Assembly (NCBI GenBank): GCA_016463225.1
Contig: JAEMRT010000032.1
Coordinates: 1-48,206, forward strand
Source of the DNA: Sphingopyxis sp.
Lineage (GTDB): Bacteria > Pseudomonadota > Alphaproteobacteria > Sphingomonadales > Sphingomonadaceae
Length of the DNA stretch: 48,206 nucleotides
Reading direction: 5' to 3'
Shown: positions 25,610-34,202 of the stretch, piece by piece
How positions within the stretch are numbered: position 1 is the first letter of the stretch
Layout: every line of letters begins with the position of its first letter
Notes under the pieces: model-generated
Database searches by the model: none
What the model saw: the letters and a program-made list of their open reading frames with translations, nothing else
Told to the model about the DNA's origin: nothing
Translations under genes and position numbers: made by a program

Positions 25610-26824
25610 TCACCCGATCATCGCGACAATATCGACCGGGTGGCCGCCGCGGCGCAGCTCGACGGTGATGCGGCTGTCGTCGGACCCGGCGCGCCCGACC
25701 GGGGCGGCGCTGTCGAGCGTGTCGCCGACGGTGACCGACAGGCCGATCATGCCGGTCAGCAGCGAGACCCAGCCGCCGCCATGGTCGATGATGACAATCT
25801 TGCCATAGCCGCGATAATCGCCGGCAAAACTGACGCGGCCGGGGGCGGGGGCGACGACCTGTCCGCCGGGACGTGCCGCAATCGTCACGCCGCGTGACCG
25901 GACCCCGCTGTCGTTGACCTCGCCCAGCCCGGCGACGATGCGCCCGACGACGGGCAGGCGATAGGCGCCTTGCGTGAGTTCGGCCTCGGCGGGGGCAGGC
26001 GGGGCGGCGTTGGCGACGGTGCCAGCAGGGTTGCGCGGTCGCGGCAATGGGCCGGCGAGCTGCGCCAGCTCGGCACGCACCGCGCCGTCGGTCTCGAGTG
26101 CGTCCATGAGCTCGACGATGTCGCGTGCTTTTTCGCCCAGTCCCAGCGCGCGGTCGGCCTCGAGCTGCGCGCTGCTCATCAGTTCGCGCGAGCGCAGCCG
26201 GCCCTCATTCTCCAGCCGCGTCAGCGCACTCCGCCGCTGCGACAACTGGACCTTGCTGGCGGACAGCGTCTTCAGAGCGACCGCCTGCTGGCGCCGCGTT
26301 GTTTGCAGTCGCGTCAATTCCCGGCGCACCCCGGCGGTGCGGCGCTCGATCACCGGCATCGCGGCGTCGATCACCGCGCGGGCGTGGACCATGTCGGTCA
26401 GCGATCCCGGCTGGGCGAGCACGCTGACCGGCGGCTGGCGCGAGAGTTGCTGGAGCGAGGCGGCGAGTTCGAGCAAGGGCTGTTGCTGCTGCGCGAACCG
26501 CGCACGCTGCCCCGCAAGGCGGCGGCTGACCAGCGCGACGCGCGCTTCGCCGGCGCTGATGTCGGCCTCGGCCGACTGGATGCGTGCGGCCAGCGCTGCG
26601 CTGCGCTTTTTCAGCCGGTCGGCCTCGCTGCTGGCCGCGGCGGCCTGCGCCTCCAGCCGGGTGCTGCGCGCCATCGCTTCCGCCGATTGTTGCTTGGCGC
26701 CCAGCAACTGGCTCCGCTCGCGCGCCGCGATCGCCAGCGGGTCGAAAATGTCGCTTTGCGCCAATGCCAGCGCACCGCCGGCAAAAACGGCCGCGACGGC
26801 CAAACCGGCGACAAGGCGTCTCAC
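25610..26824 (-). CDS. EnvC-like murein hydrolase activator with degenerate LytM domain
   Basis: 404 residues from a GTG start that overlaps the rlmH stop (GTGA). A signal peptide (VAGLAVAAVFAGGALALAQS) is followed by a long coiled coil (about 30-265) and a C-terminal M23/LytM fold (about 290-404). The zinc ligands of active LytM enzymes are absent: GVRSRGVTIAA replaces the usual HxxxD segment and GGGWVSLLTGM replaces the HxH strand. EnvC proteins of this kind activate amidases at the septum rather than cut peptidoglycan. Paired with ctpA, it forms a cell-wall remodelling unit. Confidence 0.9.
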   Translation of the reverse strand: MRRLVAGLAVAAVFAGGALALAQSDIFDPLAIAARERSQLLGAKQQSAEAMARSTRLEAQAAAASSEADRLKKRSAALAARIQSAEADISAGEARVALVSRRLAGQRARFAQQQQPLLELAASLQQLSRQPPVSVLAQPGSLTDMVHARAVIDAAMPVIERRTAGVRRELTRLQTTRRQQAVALKTLSASKVQLSQRRSALTRLENEGRLRSRELMSSAQLEADRALGLGEKARDIVELMDALETDGAVRAELAQLAGPLPRPRNPAGTVANAAPPAPAEAELTQGAYRLPVVGRIVAGLGEVNDSGVRSRGVTIAARPGGQVVAPAPGRVSFAGDYRGYGKIVIIDHGGGWVSLLTGMIGLSVTVGDTLDSAAPVGRAGSDDSRITVELRRGGHPVDIVAMIG

Positions 26825-27249
26825 TGGCGGCCCTCGCGATGATAGGGATGGCCCGCGACGATACTGGTGGCGCGCCACAATTGTTCGGCGAGCATCGCGC
26901 GCGCCATCAGATGCGGCCAGGTCGCGCGGCCAAAGGCGATGACTTTTGCCGCGCCTTCGCGCTCCTCGGGGGTGAAACCATCGGCGGCACCAAGGCAGAA
27001 CCGCGCCTCACGCACCCCGCCGTCGCGCCAGCTTTCGAGCAATTTGGCAAATTCGAGCGACGACATCTGCTCGCCACCCTCGTCGAGCAGCACGGTCCGG
27101 CTGTTGTCGGCGGCGGCAGGCAAGCGACCGCCCGTGTCCGGAAGCTCGGAAATCTTCTGCGCCCAGGTGACGCGCTTCATATAGCGCTCGACCAGATCGG
27201 CCTCGGGCCCGCGCCCGATGCGCCCGCGCGCGATGATGTGCAGCAACAT
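26821..27249 (-). CDS. rlmH: 23S rRNA pseudouridine-1915 N3-methyltransferase
   Basis: 142 residues, SPOUT methyltransferase. Landmarks are LLDEGGEQMSSLEFA, the SAM loop FCLGAADGFTPEE and the conserved C-terminus AGHPYHREGRQ. It methylates pseudouridine 1915 in helix 69 of 23S rRNA. It follows rsfS by 31 bp and overlaps the EnvC-like gene in GTGA, a typical alphaproteobacterial cluster. Confidence 0.96.
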   Translation of the reverse strand: MLLHIIARGRIGRGPEADLVERYMKRVTWAQKISELPDTGGRLPAAADNSRTVLLDEGGEQMSSLEFAKLLESWRDGGVREARFCLGAADGFTPEEREGAAKVIAFGRATWPHLMARAMLAEQLWRATSIVAGHPYHREGRQ

Positions 27250-27280
27250 GACTCCGCCTAGCCGCTAAGCGGCAGCGGCG

Positions 27281-27679
27281 TCAATTTGCGGCGGTGACGG
27301 GCGGTGCGTCGCCGAACGACCACATGCGCTCGAGGTTGTAAAAGCTACGCACCTCGGGACGGAACAGATGGACGATGACATCGCCCGCATCGAGCAGCAC
27401 CCAATCGGCGTTGGGCAGTCCCTCGACGCGAACCTGGCGGCCCGCTTCCTGCTTGATCCGCTGCGCCAGTTTTTCGGCGATCGCCGAGACATGGCGCGTC
27501 GACCGGCCGCTCGCGATCACCATATGATCGGCGATGCTGCTCTTGCCGGCAAGCGGGATGGAAATCGTTTCCTGGGCCTGGTCCTCGTCCAGCTGGTGGA
27601 GGATCAGTGCGTGGAGGGTGTCCACGCTGTCATTTGCGGATGCGGCGCCGGTGGCGGCATCCTGGGTGGCGGGGATCAA
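27281..27679 (-). CDS. rsfS: Ribosomal silencing factor RsfS
   Basis: 132 residues from a TTG start. The core (about 15-125) contains DIVIHLF-type family elements: SIADHMVIASGRSTRHV, GLPNADWVLLDAGDVIVHLF and FYNLERMW. RsfS binds L14 and blocks subunit joining in starvation. The TTG at 27679 is chosen because AAAGGA lies five bases upstream and because it overlaps the nadD stop as TTGA. A GTG at 27712 would add 11 residues but has no ribosome binding site. Confidence 0.93.
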   Translation of the reverse strand: MIPATQDAATGAASANDSVDTLHALILHQLDEDQAQETISIPLAGKSSIADHMVIASGRSTRHVSAIAEKLAQRIKQEAGRQVRVEGLPNADWVLLDAGDVIVHLFRPEVRSFYNLERMWSFGDAPPVTAAN

Positions 27680-28329
27680 ATGCGTCCTTTCCTGTTCGGG
27701 TCCACCAGCCACGAACGCGTCAGCGGGTCGCGCAGCGCGCGACCTTCATAGCGTTCGAACCAGCGGGGGTTGGCCTGCCGTATCGCAGTTGCGGATCGCA
27801 CATCGGGCGAAAATCGCAGGAACACGAGGGCGGGCGGTCTCCAGTCTGTCCATTGCTGTTTCTGGGCTGCGGGCCGGACAAATCGCCGCAGCCAACCCAT
27901 CGCACGTCTTGCGCAGGCGCGGTCGTTATAGCCCGGACGCGCGATAACCGCAATCGGCATGAGTCGGGCGATCCCCCGCCAGTCGCGCCATTGGGGCAAT
28001 TGGACCAGATTGTCGGCCCCCATGATCCAGATAAACTGCCGATCGGGATAGCGGCGGACGAGTTTTTTGAGCGTATCGATCGTGTAGCGGGTGCCGAGTT
28101 CGGCCTCGATCGCGGTCGCGCGAATCGGTGCACGCCGCGCCATCTGCCGCGCCGAGGCGAGACGCGCTGGCAGCGAGGCCATGCCCGCTTTGGGCTTCAG
28201 CGGGTTGCCCGGCGACACGAGCCACCACAGCTCATCGAGCCCCAGCGCGTCGATCGCATTGAGGCTGATCGCGCGATGCCCGCCATGCGCAGGGTTAAAG
28301 CTGCCGCCGAGGAGGCCGGTGGGGATCAA
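27676..28329 (-). CDS. nadD: Nicotinate-nucleotide adenylyltransferase
   Basis: 217 residues from TTG. The nucleotidyltransferase motif GSFNPAHGGH lies near the N-terminus and SATAIR (the ISTR-type motif) near the end. The enzyme makes nicotinate adenine dinucleotide from NaMN and ATP in NAD synthesis. No ATG is available in a sensible position; the TTG overlaps the upstream stop as TTGA and begins the protein ten residues before the motif. Coupled on both sides by TTGA. Confidence 0.92.
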   Translation of the reverse strand: MIPTGLLGGSFNPAHGGHRAISLNAIDALGLDELWWLVSPGNPLKPKAGMASLPARLASARQMARRAPIRATAIEAELGTRYTIDTLKKLVRRYPDRQFIWIMGADNLVQLPQWRDWRGIARLMPIAVIARPGYNDRACARRAMGWLRRFVRPAAQKQQWTDWRPPALVFLRFSPDVRSATAIRQANPRWFERYEGRALRDPLTRSWLVDPNRKGRI

Positions 28330-28958
28330 GGGTGTTCGCCTACGACTTCGACCTTTGGTAGGCTGTAACAATAGTCGCGAGGTCCGGCCGTTGCCCCGTC
28401 GACAACCTTGAGAAAGCCCAACGCTATTAGGCCGTCTTCAAAGCGAGAGCCTCTCGCCGCTGTAGTCTTCTCGTAATATCCTATGCACCCGCCTTGGAAT
28501 GGTGTTGCAGCTATGCAGGCGCGAAGCGCGGACGCTTCGAGATTTCCAAACGCTCGTGATGTCTCGCTGATTTCATAGCCGCGCATTGTCAGGCGATTGG
28601 GTGCGACAGTACGGAAAAATTCCAGAACCTCTGCCGGGTTTCGATAGATGGGGTCTCGATTGGTCTGGGCTGTCCGATGATCAATACGGATTTCGCCGCC
28701 GAGCACCGTTTCGCAGGAAGGATAGCTGAGGACGATGGATGCCATTTTACGGCTGGGCATATGGTCGATGTCCCGACGTCGCTGAACCTCATCCACAAGG
28801 CCAGCGAAAATTAATCTTTGGCGCTGTTCGGCTACCTGCTTGTCGCGGACGAATGACACGCTCACCATATCGCGCGCGATGAGCCAAAAAAATGGTGTCG
28901 CAGCAAAGGCGACGATTAGCAGAAGTACACCAAAAAAACGCGCGGTCGGCTTTATCAA
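28326..28958 (-). CDS. Orphan single-pass membrane protein inserted between proA and nadD
   Basis: 210 residues from a TTG that overlaps the proA stop as TTGA. One N-terminal membrane helix ([20 protein letters not shown]) is followed by a soluble domain with cysteines in [30 protein letters not shown] and DYCYSLP, probably periplasmic and disulfide-bonded. No family recognised. Base composition is visibly lower in GC than its neighbours. The sequence CCTTGAT occurs at both joints, so the gene looks inserted between proA and nadD, which are normally adjacent. An ATG at 28991 would add 11 residues but lacks a ribosome binding site. Confidence 0.75.
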   Translation of the reverse strand: MIKPTARFFGVLLLIVAFAATPFFWLIARDMVSVSFVRDKQVAEQRQRLIFAGLVDEVQRRRDIDHMPSRKMASIVLSYPSCETVLGGEIRIDHRTAQTNRDPIYRNPAEVLEFFRTVAPNRLTMRGYEISETSRAFGNLEASALRACIAATPFQGGCIGYYEKTTAARGSRFEDGLIALGFLKVVDGATAGPRDYCYSLPKVEVVGEHP

Positions 28959-30241
28959 GGTCGGACCTGTCCCGTGCCGCGCACCAGCCATTTATAGGTG
29001 GTGAGCCCTTCGAGCGCGACCGGTCCCCGCGCGTGCAGCCGCCCCGTCGCGATGCCGATTTCGGCGCCCAAGCCGAATTCGCCGCCGTCGGCGAACTGGG
29101 TCGAGGCGTTGTGCATGACGATGGCGCTGTCCACCCCGCTCAGGAAGCGTTCGGCGGCGGCAGCGTCTTCGGTGACGATCGCGTCGGTGTGGCGGCTCGA
29201 ATGCGCGTCGATATGCGCGAGCGCGCCTTCCAGCCCGTCGACCAAGGCGAGCGACACGATTGCGTCGAGATATTCGGTGTCCCAGTCGCCGGCCGACGCC
29301 GCATCGACATGCGGGCTCAGCGCCGCGACGCCCTTGTCGCCGCGCACTTCGCATCCCGCCGCAATCAGCGCGTCGATGATCGCGAGCGGGGCGGGGTAGG
29401 CGCGGTCGATCAGGATCGTCTCGGTCGCGCCGCAGACGCCGGTGCGGCGCATCTTGGCATTGACCGAAAGCTCGACGGCTTTCGCGGGATCGGCGGCGCC
29501 GTCGATATAGAGGTGGTTGATCCCGTCGAGGTGCGCGAGCACGGGCACGCGCGCCTCGTCCTGCACCCGCGCGACGAGCCCCTTGCCGCCGCGCGGGATG
29601 ATGATGTCGATAACGCCCTGCGCCCGCAGCATCGCGCCGACCGCGGCGCGGTCCTGCGTCGGCACCAGCTGCACTGCATCGGCGGGCAGGCCCGCTTCGA
29701 CGAGGCCTGCGGCAAAAGCCGCATGGAGCGCGCGATTCGAATGCACTGCCTCGCTGCCGCCGCGCAGGATCACCGCATTACCCGACATCAGCCCGAGCGC
29801 CGCCGCATCGGCGGTCACATTGGGGCGGCTTTCATAGATGATGCCGACGACGCCGAGCGGCACGCGTACGCGGCTGAGCACCAGCCCGTTGGGCCGCGTC
29901 ACGCGGTCGATCTCGGCACCCGCCGGATCGGGGAGCGCTGCGACATCGTCGATCGCATCGGCGATCGCGGCGAGCCGCGCCTCGTCGAGCCGCAGCCGGT
30001 CGAGCATCGCGCCCGACAGCCCGTTCGTCCGTCCCGCCGCCATATCTTCGGCATTGGCGGCGAGGATGTCGAAGGCGCTGGCGCGGATCGCTGTCGCAGC
30101 GGCAACCAGCCCCGCAGCCTTGTCCGCGGTTGCCGCCAGCGCCAGCTGCTTCGCCGCGCCGCGCGCGCGCGCGCCCATATCGGCGATCAGGGCGGCGGCA
30201 TCGCCGGGCATCGGTGGCGCGGTGAGAGCTTCAGCGTTCAT
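28955..30241 (-). CDS. proA: Glutamate-5-semialdehyde (gamma-glutamyl phosphate) reductase
   Basis: 428 residues, standard length. The catalytic cysteine is C270 in [13 protein letters not shown]. Other landmarks are [20 protein letters not shown] and the NADPH-site segment GGSEAVHSN. It makes glutamate 5-semialdehyde for proline synthesis. It heads a chain of nine same-strand genes with overlapping or short junctions. A short GC dinucleotide tract near the 5' end encodes part of GARARGAAK. Confidence 0.97.
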   Translation of the reverse strand: MNAEALTAPPMPGDAAALIADMGARARGAAKQLALAATADKAAGLVAAATAIRASAFDILAANAEDMAAGRTNGLSGAMLDRLRLDEARLAAIADAIDDVAALPDPAGAEIDRVTRPNGLVLSRVRVPLGVVGIIYESRPNVTADAAALGLMSGNAVILRGGSEAVHSNRALHAAFAAGLVEAGLPADAVQLVPTQDRAAVGAMLRAQGVIDIIIPRGGKGLVARVQDEARVPVLAHLDGINHLYIDGAADPAKAVELSVNAKMRRTGVCGATETILIDRAYPAPLAIIDALIAAGCEVRGDKGVAALSPHVDAASAGDWDTEYLDAIVSLALVDGLEGALAHIDAHSSRHTDAIVTEDAAAAERFLSGVDSAIVMHNASTQFADGGEFGLGAEIGIATGRLHARGPVALEGLTTYKWLVRGTGQVRP

Positions 30242-30320
30242 GGCGCTGCCACTATCACGTTTTGCATGACGCCCGAAAGTCCCGTTGCGCCATGCCCCGC
30301 GCGCCTTTAGGCAGGGCGCC

Positions 30321-31445
30321 ATGAGCGGGGATATTGAAGGCATCGGGGCGGCGGTCACCGCGGGGTTGGCGGCGCGCGCGGTCGAGCCGCCGCATGGCAG
30401 CGGGCGCGAACCGGGGGACGCGCTGCGCTGCCTCAATTGCGGCACCAGCCTGACCGGCTCGCACTGCCACCATTGCGGCCAGCGCGCCGACGTCCACCGC
30501 AGCTTCGGCGCGATCGGGCATGATCTGGTCCACGCGATCTTTCATTTCGAGGGCAAGATCTGGAACACGCTGCCGCTGCTCGCCTGGCGGCCCGGCGACC
30601 TGACGCGCCGTTATATCCACGGCGAGCGCGCGCGCTTCATCTCGCCGCTCGCGCTGTTTTTGTTCGCAGTGTTCCTGACCTATGCGGTGCTCGCGATGGT
30701 CGGCAGCGGCGGCGGGGTGGGTGAGGATATTGCCAAGGCGGCGGAAGCGCAGACGCGGTCAAACGCGCTCAAGGAAAGTTTCGAACAAGAGGTCGACCGC
30801 GTCGATGCGCGCCTTGCCGCCAGGGATCTACCCGCTGCTGAACGGCGGCAGCTCTTGGACGAGCGCGCAACGCTCCAGAAAAGCGCCGGTTACCTCCGCG
30901 TCGCGCGCCGCCTGACCCCGGCCGAACTCGACAAGGGGCCGCCGGTGCTCGACGATCCGGTCGATCAGGTGATGACCGGTGCCGATTTCCTGTCGCAGAC
31001 CAAGGTCGATACCGGGGTGTCTTTCATCGACGAGGGGCTGCAAAAGGCGATCGCGAACCCCGGGCTGCTTTTCTACAAGCTCCAGGCCAACGCCTATAAA
31101 TTCGCCTGGGCGCTGATTCCGCTCTCGCTGCCCTTTATGTGGCTGCTGTTTCCGTTCAGCCGCCGCTTTCACACCTACGACCATTTCGTTTTCGTCACCT
31201 ATTCGATCAGTTTCATGCTGCTCTTGTTCGTGGTCGTGCGGCTGTTCAACCTGACCATCGTCGGCGACGTCGCGACTGCGTTCGCGCTGCTTTACGTGCC
31301 GTTCCATATGTATCGCCAGCTGCGCGGCGCTTATCGTTCGTCGCGGTTCGGGGCGCTGGTGCGCGCCACTTTGCTCCTTTTCTTCAGCATGTATGCGGTC
31401 GTCATGTTCATGCTGCTACTGCTCGCGCTCGGGGTGATGGGATAG
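30321..31445 (+). CDS. DUF3667 membrane protein with zinc-ribbon-like N-terminus
   Basis: 374 residues. The N-terminal motif [18 protein letters not shown] is the CxxC...CxxC signature of DUF3667, likely zinc-binding. After it come a membrane helix ([20 protein letters not shown]), an extended charged loop with a coiled coil (about 140-210) and three to four further helices from about residue 250. Function unknown. The start has AGGGCGCC just upstream; an earlier in-frame ATG at 30285 is less likely because it has none. Divergent from proA with 79 bp between. Confidence 0.85.
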   Translation: MSGDIEGIGAAVTAGLAARAVEPPHGSGREPGDALRCLNCGTSLTGSHCHHCGQRADVHRSFGAIGHDLVHAIFHFEGKIWNTLPLLAWRPGDLTRRYIHGERARFISPLALFLFAVFLTYAVLAMVGSGGGVGEDIAKAAEAQTRSNALKESFEQEVDRVDARLAARDLPAAERRQLLDERATLQKSAGYLRVARRLTPAELDKGPPVLDDPVDQVMTGADFLSQTKVDTGVSFIDEGLQKAIANPGLLFYKLQANAYKFAWALIPLSLPFMWLLFPFSRRFHTYDHFVFVTYSISFMLLLFVVVRLFNLTIVGDVATAFALLYVPFHMYRQLRGAYRSSRFGALVRATLLLFFSMYAVVMFMLLLLALGVMG

Positions 31446-31517
31446 CCCGAATCCGGGCGGCGCCGAATCGTAACAAAGGCCGGGCAAAGAACCCGCCGGT
31501 CGAGGAGGAGATTTGCG

Positions 31518-33149
31518 ATGCATCATCACTGGGGTGAAATGGATCGGCGCCAGCTGATCGCGCTGGGCACCGCGGGGCTGGCCGCGCTGTCGCTGCCCGG
31601 CGCGGCGGCGGCGATGATGGCGCAGGGCTTTACCCACGGCGTCGCGAGCGGCGAGCCGGGGGCGAATTCGGTGCTGCTGTGGACGCGCTATGCCGCGGCG
31701 AGCGACACGATGCTGACGGCCGAATTGTCCGAAACATCCGACTTCGCCAAAATTGCCAGCGGCGGGACCATCGCGGCGACGGGCGAGCGCGACCACACCG
31801 CCAAGCTGGTCGTCGCGGGGCTTGAACCCGGCCGCTGGTACTATTATCGCTTCGTCGCCCCCGACGGGACACAGTCGCTGACCGGCCGCACCCGCACCCT
31901 GCCGGCCGGGCCGACCAGCGCCTTCACCCTCGCACTCTTTTCCTGTTCGAACCTGCCGTTCGGCTGGTTCAATGCCTATGCCCATGCCGCGGCGCGGCAG
32001 GACATCGACCTGGTCGTCCATTCGGGCGACTATCTCTACGAATATCCCGTTGGCGACTATCCGTCGCTCAAACAGGCGGTGCCGGGCCGCGATATCCAGC
32101 CGGCGCACGAAATGGTGGCGCTCGCCGATTATCGCCTCCGCTACGCCGCCTACCGCAGCGACCCCGATCTGGCGCGGCTCCACGCGCTGTTTCCGATGAT
32201 CGCTCAATGGGACGATCATGAAATCACCAACGACAGCTGGAAGGGCGGCGCGGAGAATCGCAACGATGGCGAAGGCAGCTGGCCCGACCGTGTCGCCGCC
32301 GCCGAGCGCGCCTATCGCGAATGGATGCCGGTCGCCGACACCCGCTGGCGCGATTATCAGGTCGGCGACCTCGCGACGATCTTCCTCCCCGAAACGCGCC
32401 TCACCGGGCGCGACAAGCCGTTCGAGATCGACGAAGTGGTCGCGGGCGGCGGCGATGCCGCGGCGCGGCTGAAACAATTTGCCGAGGGCGGCTATCGCGA
32501 CAAGGGCCGGCAATTGCTGGGGACGGAACAGGAAGACTGGCTGTTCGGCGGGCTCGCGGCATCGACGAGGGCAGGGACCCGCTGGCAAGTCTGCGCGCAG
32601 CAGATCGTGATGGGTAGCCTGTTCACCCCGCCCGAGTCGAAAGACTGGTTCGGCGCTACCACGGCCGACAACGTCCGCCGCCGCATCGAAACCGCGCAGA
32701 CCGCGGCCAAGGCGGGCCTGCCGTTCAACATGGACGCGTGGGACGGCTACCCGGCGGCGCGCTCGCGGCTGCTCGCGGCGGCGCAGCGCGCCGACGCCGA
32801 CCTCGTCACGCTATCGGGCGACAGCCACAACGCATGGGCTTTCGACCTCAGCGAAGGCGGCCGCTCGGCGGGGATCGAGATCGGCGGCCACAGCGTGACC
32901 TCGCCCGGCTACGAAGCCTATACCCGCGGCATTTCGGATAACGCCCGGGTGTCGGCGCTGCGCGCCGCATCGCCGCAGCTGCAATGGGCGAACACGCAGG
33001 ATCGCGGTTATGTCACGGTGCAGATGACGCGCGATCGGGTCACCGCGAACTGGCACAATGTCGAAACGATCCGCACCCACACCCCGGTGCTGAAGGCGAC
33101 GCACAGCATGACGGCGACGCGTGGGCGGCGAAAATATGACGCCGCCTGA
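31518..33149 (+). CDS. phoD: Alkaline phosphatase D family phosphoesterase (PhoD), exported
   Basis: 543 residues. A twin-arginine-type signal (MDRRQLIALGTAGLAALS) fits Tat export of a folded metalloenzyme. The N-terminal PhoD domain (GVASGEPGANSVLLWTR) is followed by the metallophosphatase core with SCSNLPFGWFN, HSGDYLYEYP, WDDHEITNDSW and the late GDSHNAWAF. PhoD enzymes release phosphate from monoesters and diesters using iron and calcium. A GAGGAGGAG site lies 10 bases upstream. No Pho box was recognised. Confidence 0.93.
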   Translation: MHHHWGEMDRRQLIALGTAGLAALSLPGAAAAMMAQGFTHGVASGEPGANSVLLWTRYAAASDTMLTAELSETSDFAKIASGGTIAATGERDHTAKLVVAGLEPGRWYYYRFVAPDGTQSLTGRTRTLPAGPTSAFTLALFSCSNLPFGWFNAYAHAAARQDIDLVVHSGDYLYEYPVGDYPSLKQAVPGRDIQPAHEMVALADYRLRYAAYRSDPDLARLHALFPMIAQWDDHEITNDSWKGGAENRNDGEGSWPDRVAAAERAYREWMPVADTRWRDYQVGDLATIFLPETRLTGRDKPFEIDEVVAGGGDAAARLKQFAEGGYRDKGRQLLGTEQEDWLFGGLAASTRAGTRWQVCAQQIVMGSLFTPPESKDWFGATTADNVRRRIETAQTAAKAGLPFNMDAWDGYPAARSRLLAAAQRADADLVTLSGDSHNAWAFDLSEGGRSAGIEIGGHSVTSPGYEAYTRGISDNARVSALRAASPQLQWANTQDRGYVTVQMTRDRVTANWHNVETIRTHTPVLKATHSMTATRGRRKYDAA

Positions 33150-33158
33150 GACGGAGGC

Positions 33159-33201
33159 TTGACATATTCATAACTCGATGGTTATGGATTAATCCATAGC
33201 C
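33159..33201 (+). promoter_or_regulatory. Promoter and operator of the arsR-type operon
   Basis: TTGACA (33159-33164) serves as -35. A 22-bp inverted repeat with a perfect core TATGGATTAATCCATA (33183-33198) covers the -10 region. A further half-site, GTTATGGATTA, occurs at 33207-33217 directly before the ATG. The layout fits autorepression by the ArsR-type regulator. Confidence 0.65.
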
Positions 33202-33218
33202 ACGGAGTTATGGATTAG

Positions 33219-33542
33219 ATGCAACATTCCCCCGACCTTCTTTTCAGGGCGCTCGCCGATCCCAGTCGGCGTGCGCTTTTCGAACGGCTGTGCCTCGAAG
33301 GCGAGCAGACGGTCGGCGCGCTGACGGCGGGCGCCGGTATTTCGCAGCCCGCGGTCTCCAAACATCTGGGCGTCCTCAAGCAGGCGGGGCTAGTGCTCGA
33401 CCGGCACGAGGGACGCCAGACGCACTACAGCGCGCAGCAACGCGCGCTCGCGCCGCTCGTCGACTGGGCCGGGCGCATGAACCGCTTCTGGGAAGCGCGG
33501 TTCGACGATCTCGAAGATTTGCTCAAAAGGATGGATCAATGA
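33219..33542 (+). CDS. ArsR-type regulator (SRPBCC-linked group)
   Basis: 107 residues, one winged helix: ALADPSRRALFERLC, recognition region GISQPAVSKHLGVLKQAGLV and wing DRHEGRQTHY. No cysteine metal site is visible, so it is not a classical metal sensor. Regulators of this group are often encoded with an SRPBCC (AHSA1) protein that may bind the ligand, as here, where the stop overlaps the next start (ATGA). Confidence 0.92.
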   Translation: MQHSPDLLFRALADPSRRALFERLCLEGEQTVGALTAGAGISQPAVSKHLGVLKQAGLVLDRHEGRQTHYSAQQRALAPLVDWAGRMNRFWEARFDDLEDLLKRMDQ

Positions 33543-33961
33543 CCGACACCGATACGCGCACCGTAACTGTCGAGCGCGAAATTCCCCACCCGCCCGAAAA
33601 GCTGTGGCGCGCGCTGACGCAGCCGCACCTGATCGCGGAATGGCTGATGAAGAATGACTTCGGCCTCGACCTCGGCCACCGGTTCCAGCTGCGCGGCGAC
33701 TGGGGCCATGTCGACTGCGAGATCCTCGACGTCGAACCGGGGCGCAGCCTCTCCTACAGCTGGAACCACGCGCACGACGATCCGGCCTATGCGCTGGAAA
33801 GCACCGTCACCTTCACGCTCGAACCGACGCCTGCCGGTACTTTGCTGCGCATGGAACAGGTCGGCTTCCGCCCTGACCAGAAGCAGGCTTTCGGCGGCGC
33901 CAAGGGCGGCTGGCGGATCCATCTCGAAAATCTCGAAAAGGTCGTGGCGACGCTCGACTGA
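33539..33961 (+). CDS. SRPBCC/AHSA1 domain protein
   Basis: 140 residues, a START-like helix-grip fold: EIPHPPEKLWRALTQPHLIA at the start, a beta-rich middle and the C-terminal helix GGWRIHLENLEKVVATL. Such proteins bind hydrophobic ligands; the true ligand is unknown. The ATG overlaps the arsR stop by 4 bp, so the two form a coupled unit. Confidence 0.9.
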   Translation: MTDTDTRTVTVEREIPHPPEKLWRALTQPHLIAEWLMKNDFGLDLGHRFQLRGDWGHVDCEILDVEPGRSLSYSWNHAHDDPAYALESTVTFTLEPTPAGTLLRMEQVGFRPDQKQAFGGAKGGWRIHLENLEKVVATLD

Positions 33962-33979
33962 CCGTCAGACAGGGAGAAT

Positions 33980-34198
33980 ATGATGAACTGGAGCCTGTGG
34001 ATCCGGCAGTTTCACCGCTGGGTATCGATCCTCTTTTCGGCGATCGTTCTCGCCATATTCGTGACGCTCGGCCTCGGGCATCAGCCGGTCGAGTGGGTCT
34101 ATTACCTGCCGCTGCCGCCGCTTTTCCTGCTGATATTCTCCGGCCTCTACATGTTCTTCCGGCCCTATTTCAGGAAGCGCGGGAGCGCAGCGGGCTGA
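33980..34198 (+). CDS. Small two-helix membrane protein
   Basis: 72 residues with two membrane helices (about 16-34 and 40-60) and a basic C-terminus (FRPYFRKRG). The N-terminal WIRQFHRWVSILFSAIV resembles the first helix of PepSY-type membrane proteins, but the rest of that fold is missing. GGGAG lies upstream, and it follows the SRPBCC gene by 18 bp, so it is third in the operon. Codon 2 is also ATG and could be the start. Confidence 0.75.
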   Translation: MMNWSLWIRQFHRWVSILFSAIVLAIFVTLGLGHQPVEWVYYLPLPPLFLLIFSGLYMFFRPYFRKRGSAAG

Positions 34199-34202
34199 TC
34201 CC

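Noticed and set aside
30160..30176. GC dinucleotide run near the 5' end of proA as a phase-variation tract
   Set aside because: It is short, in a housekeeping gene, and the encoded residues are normal; no sign of switching.
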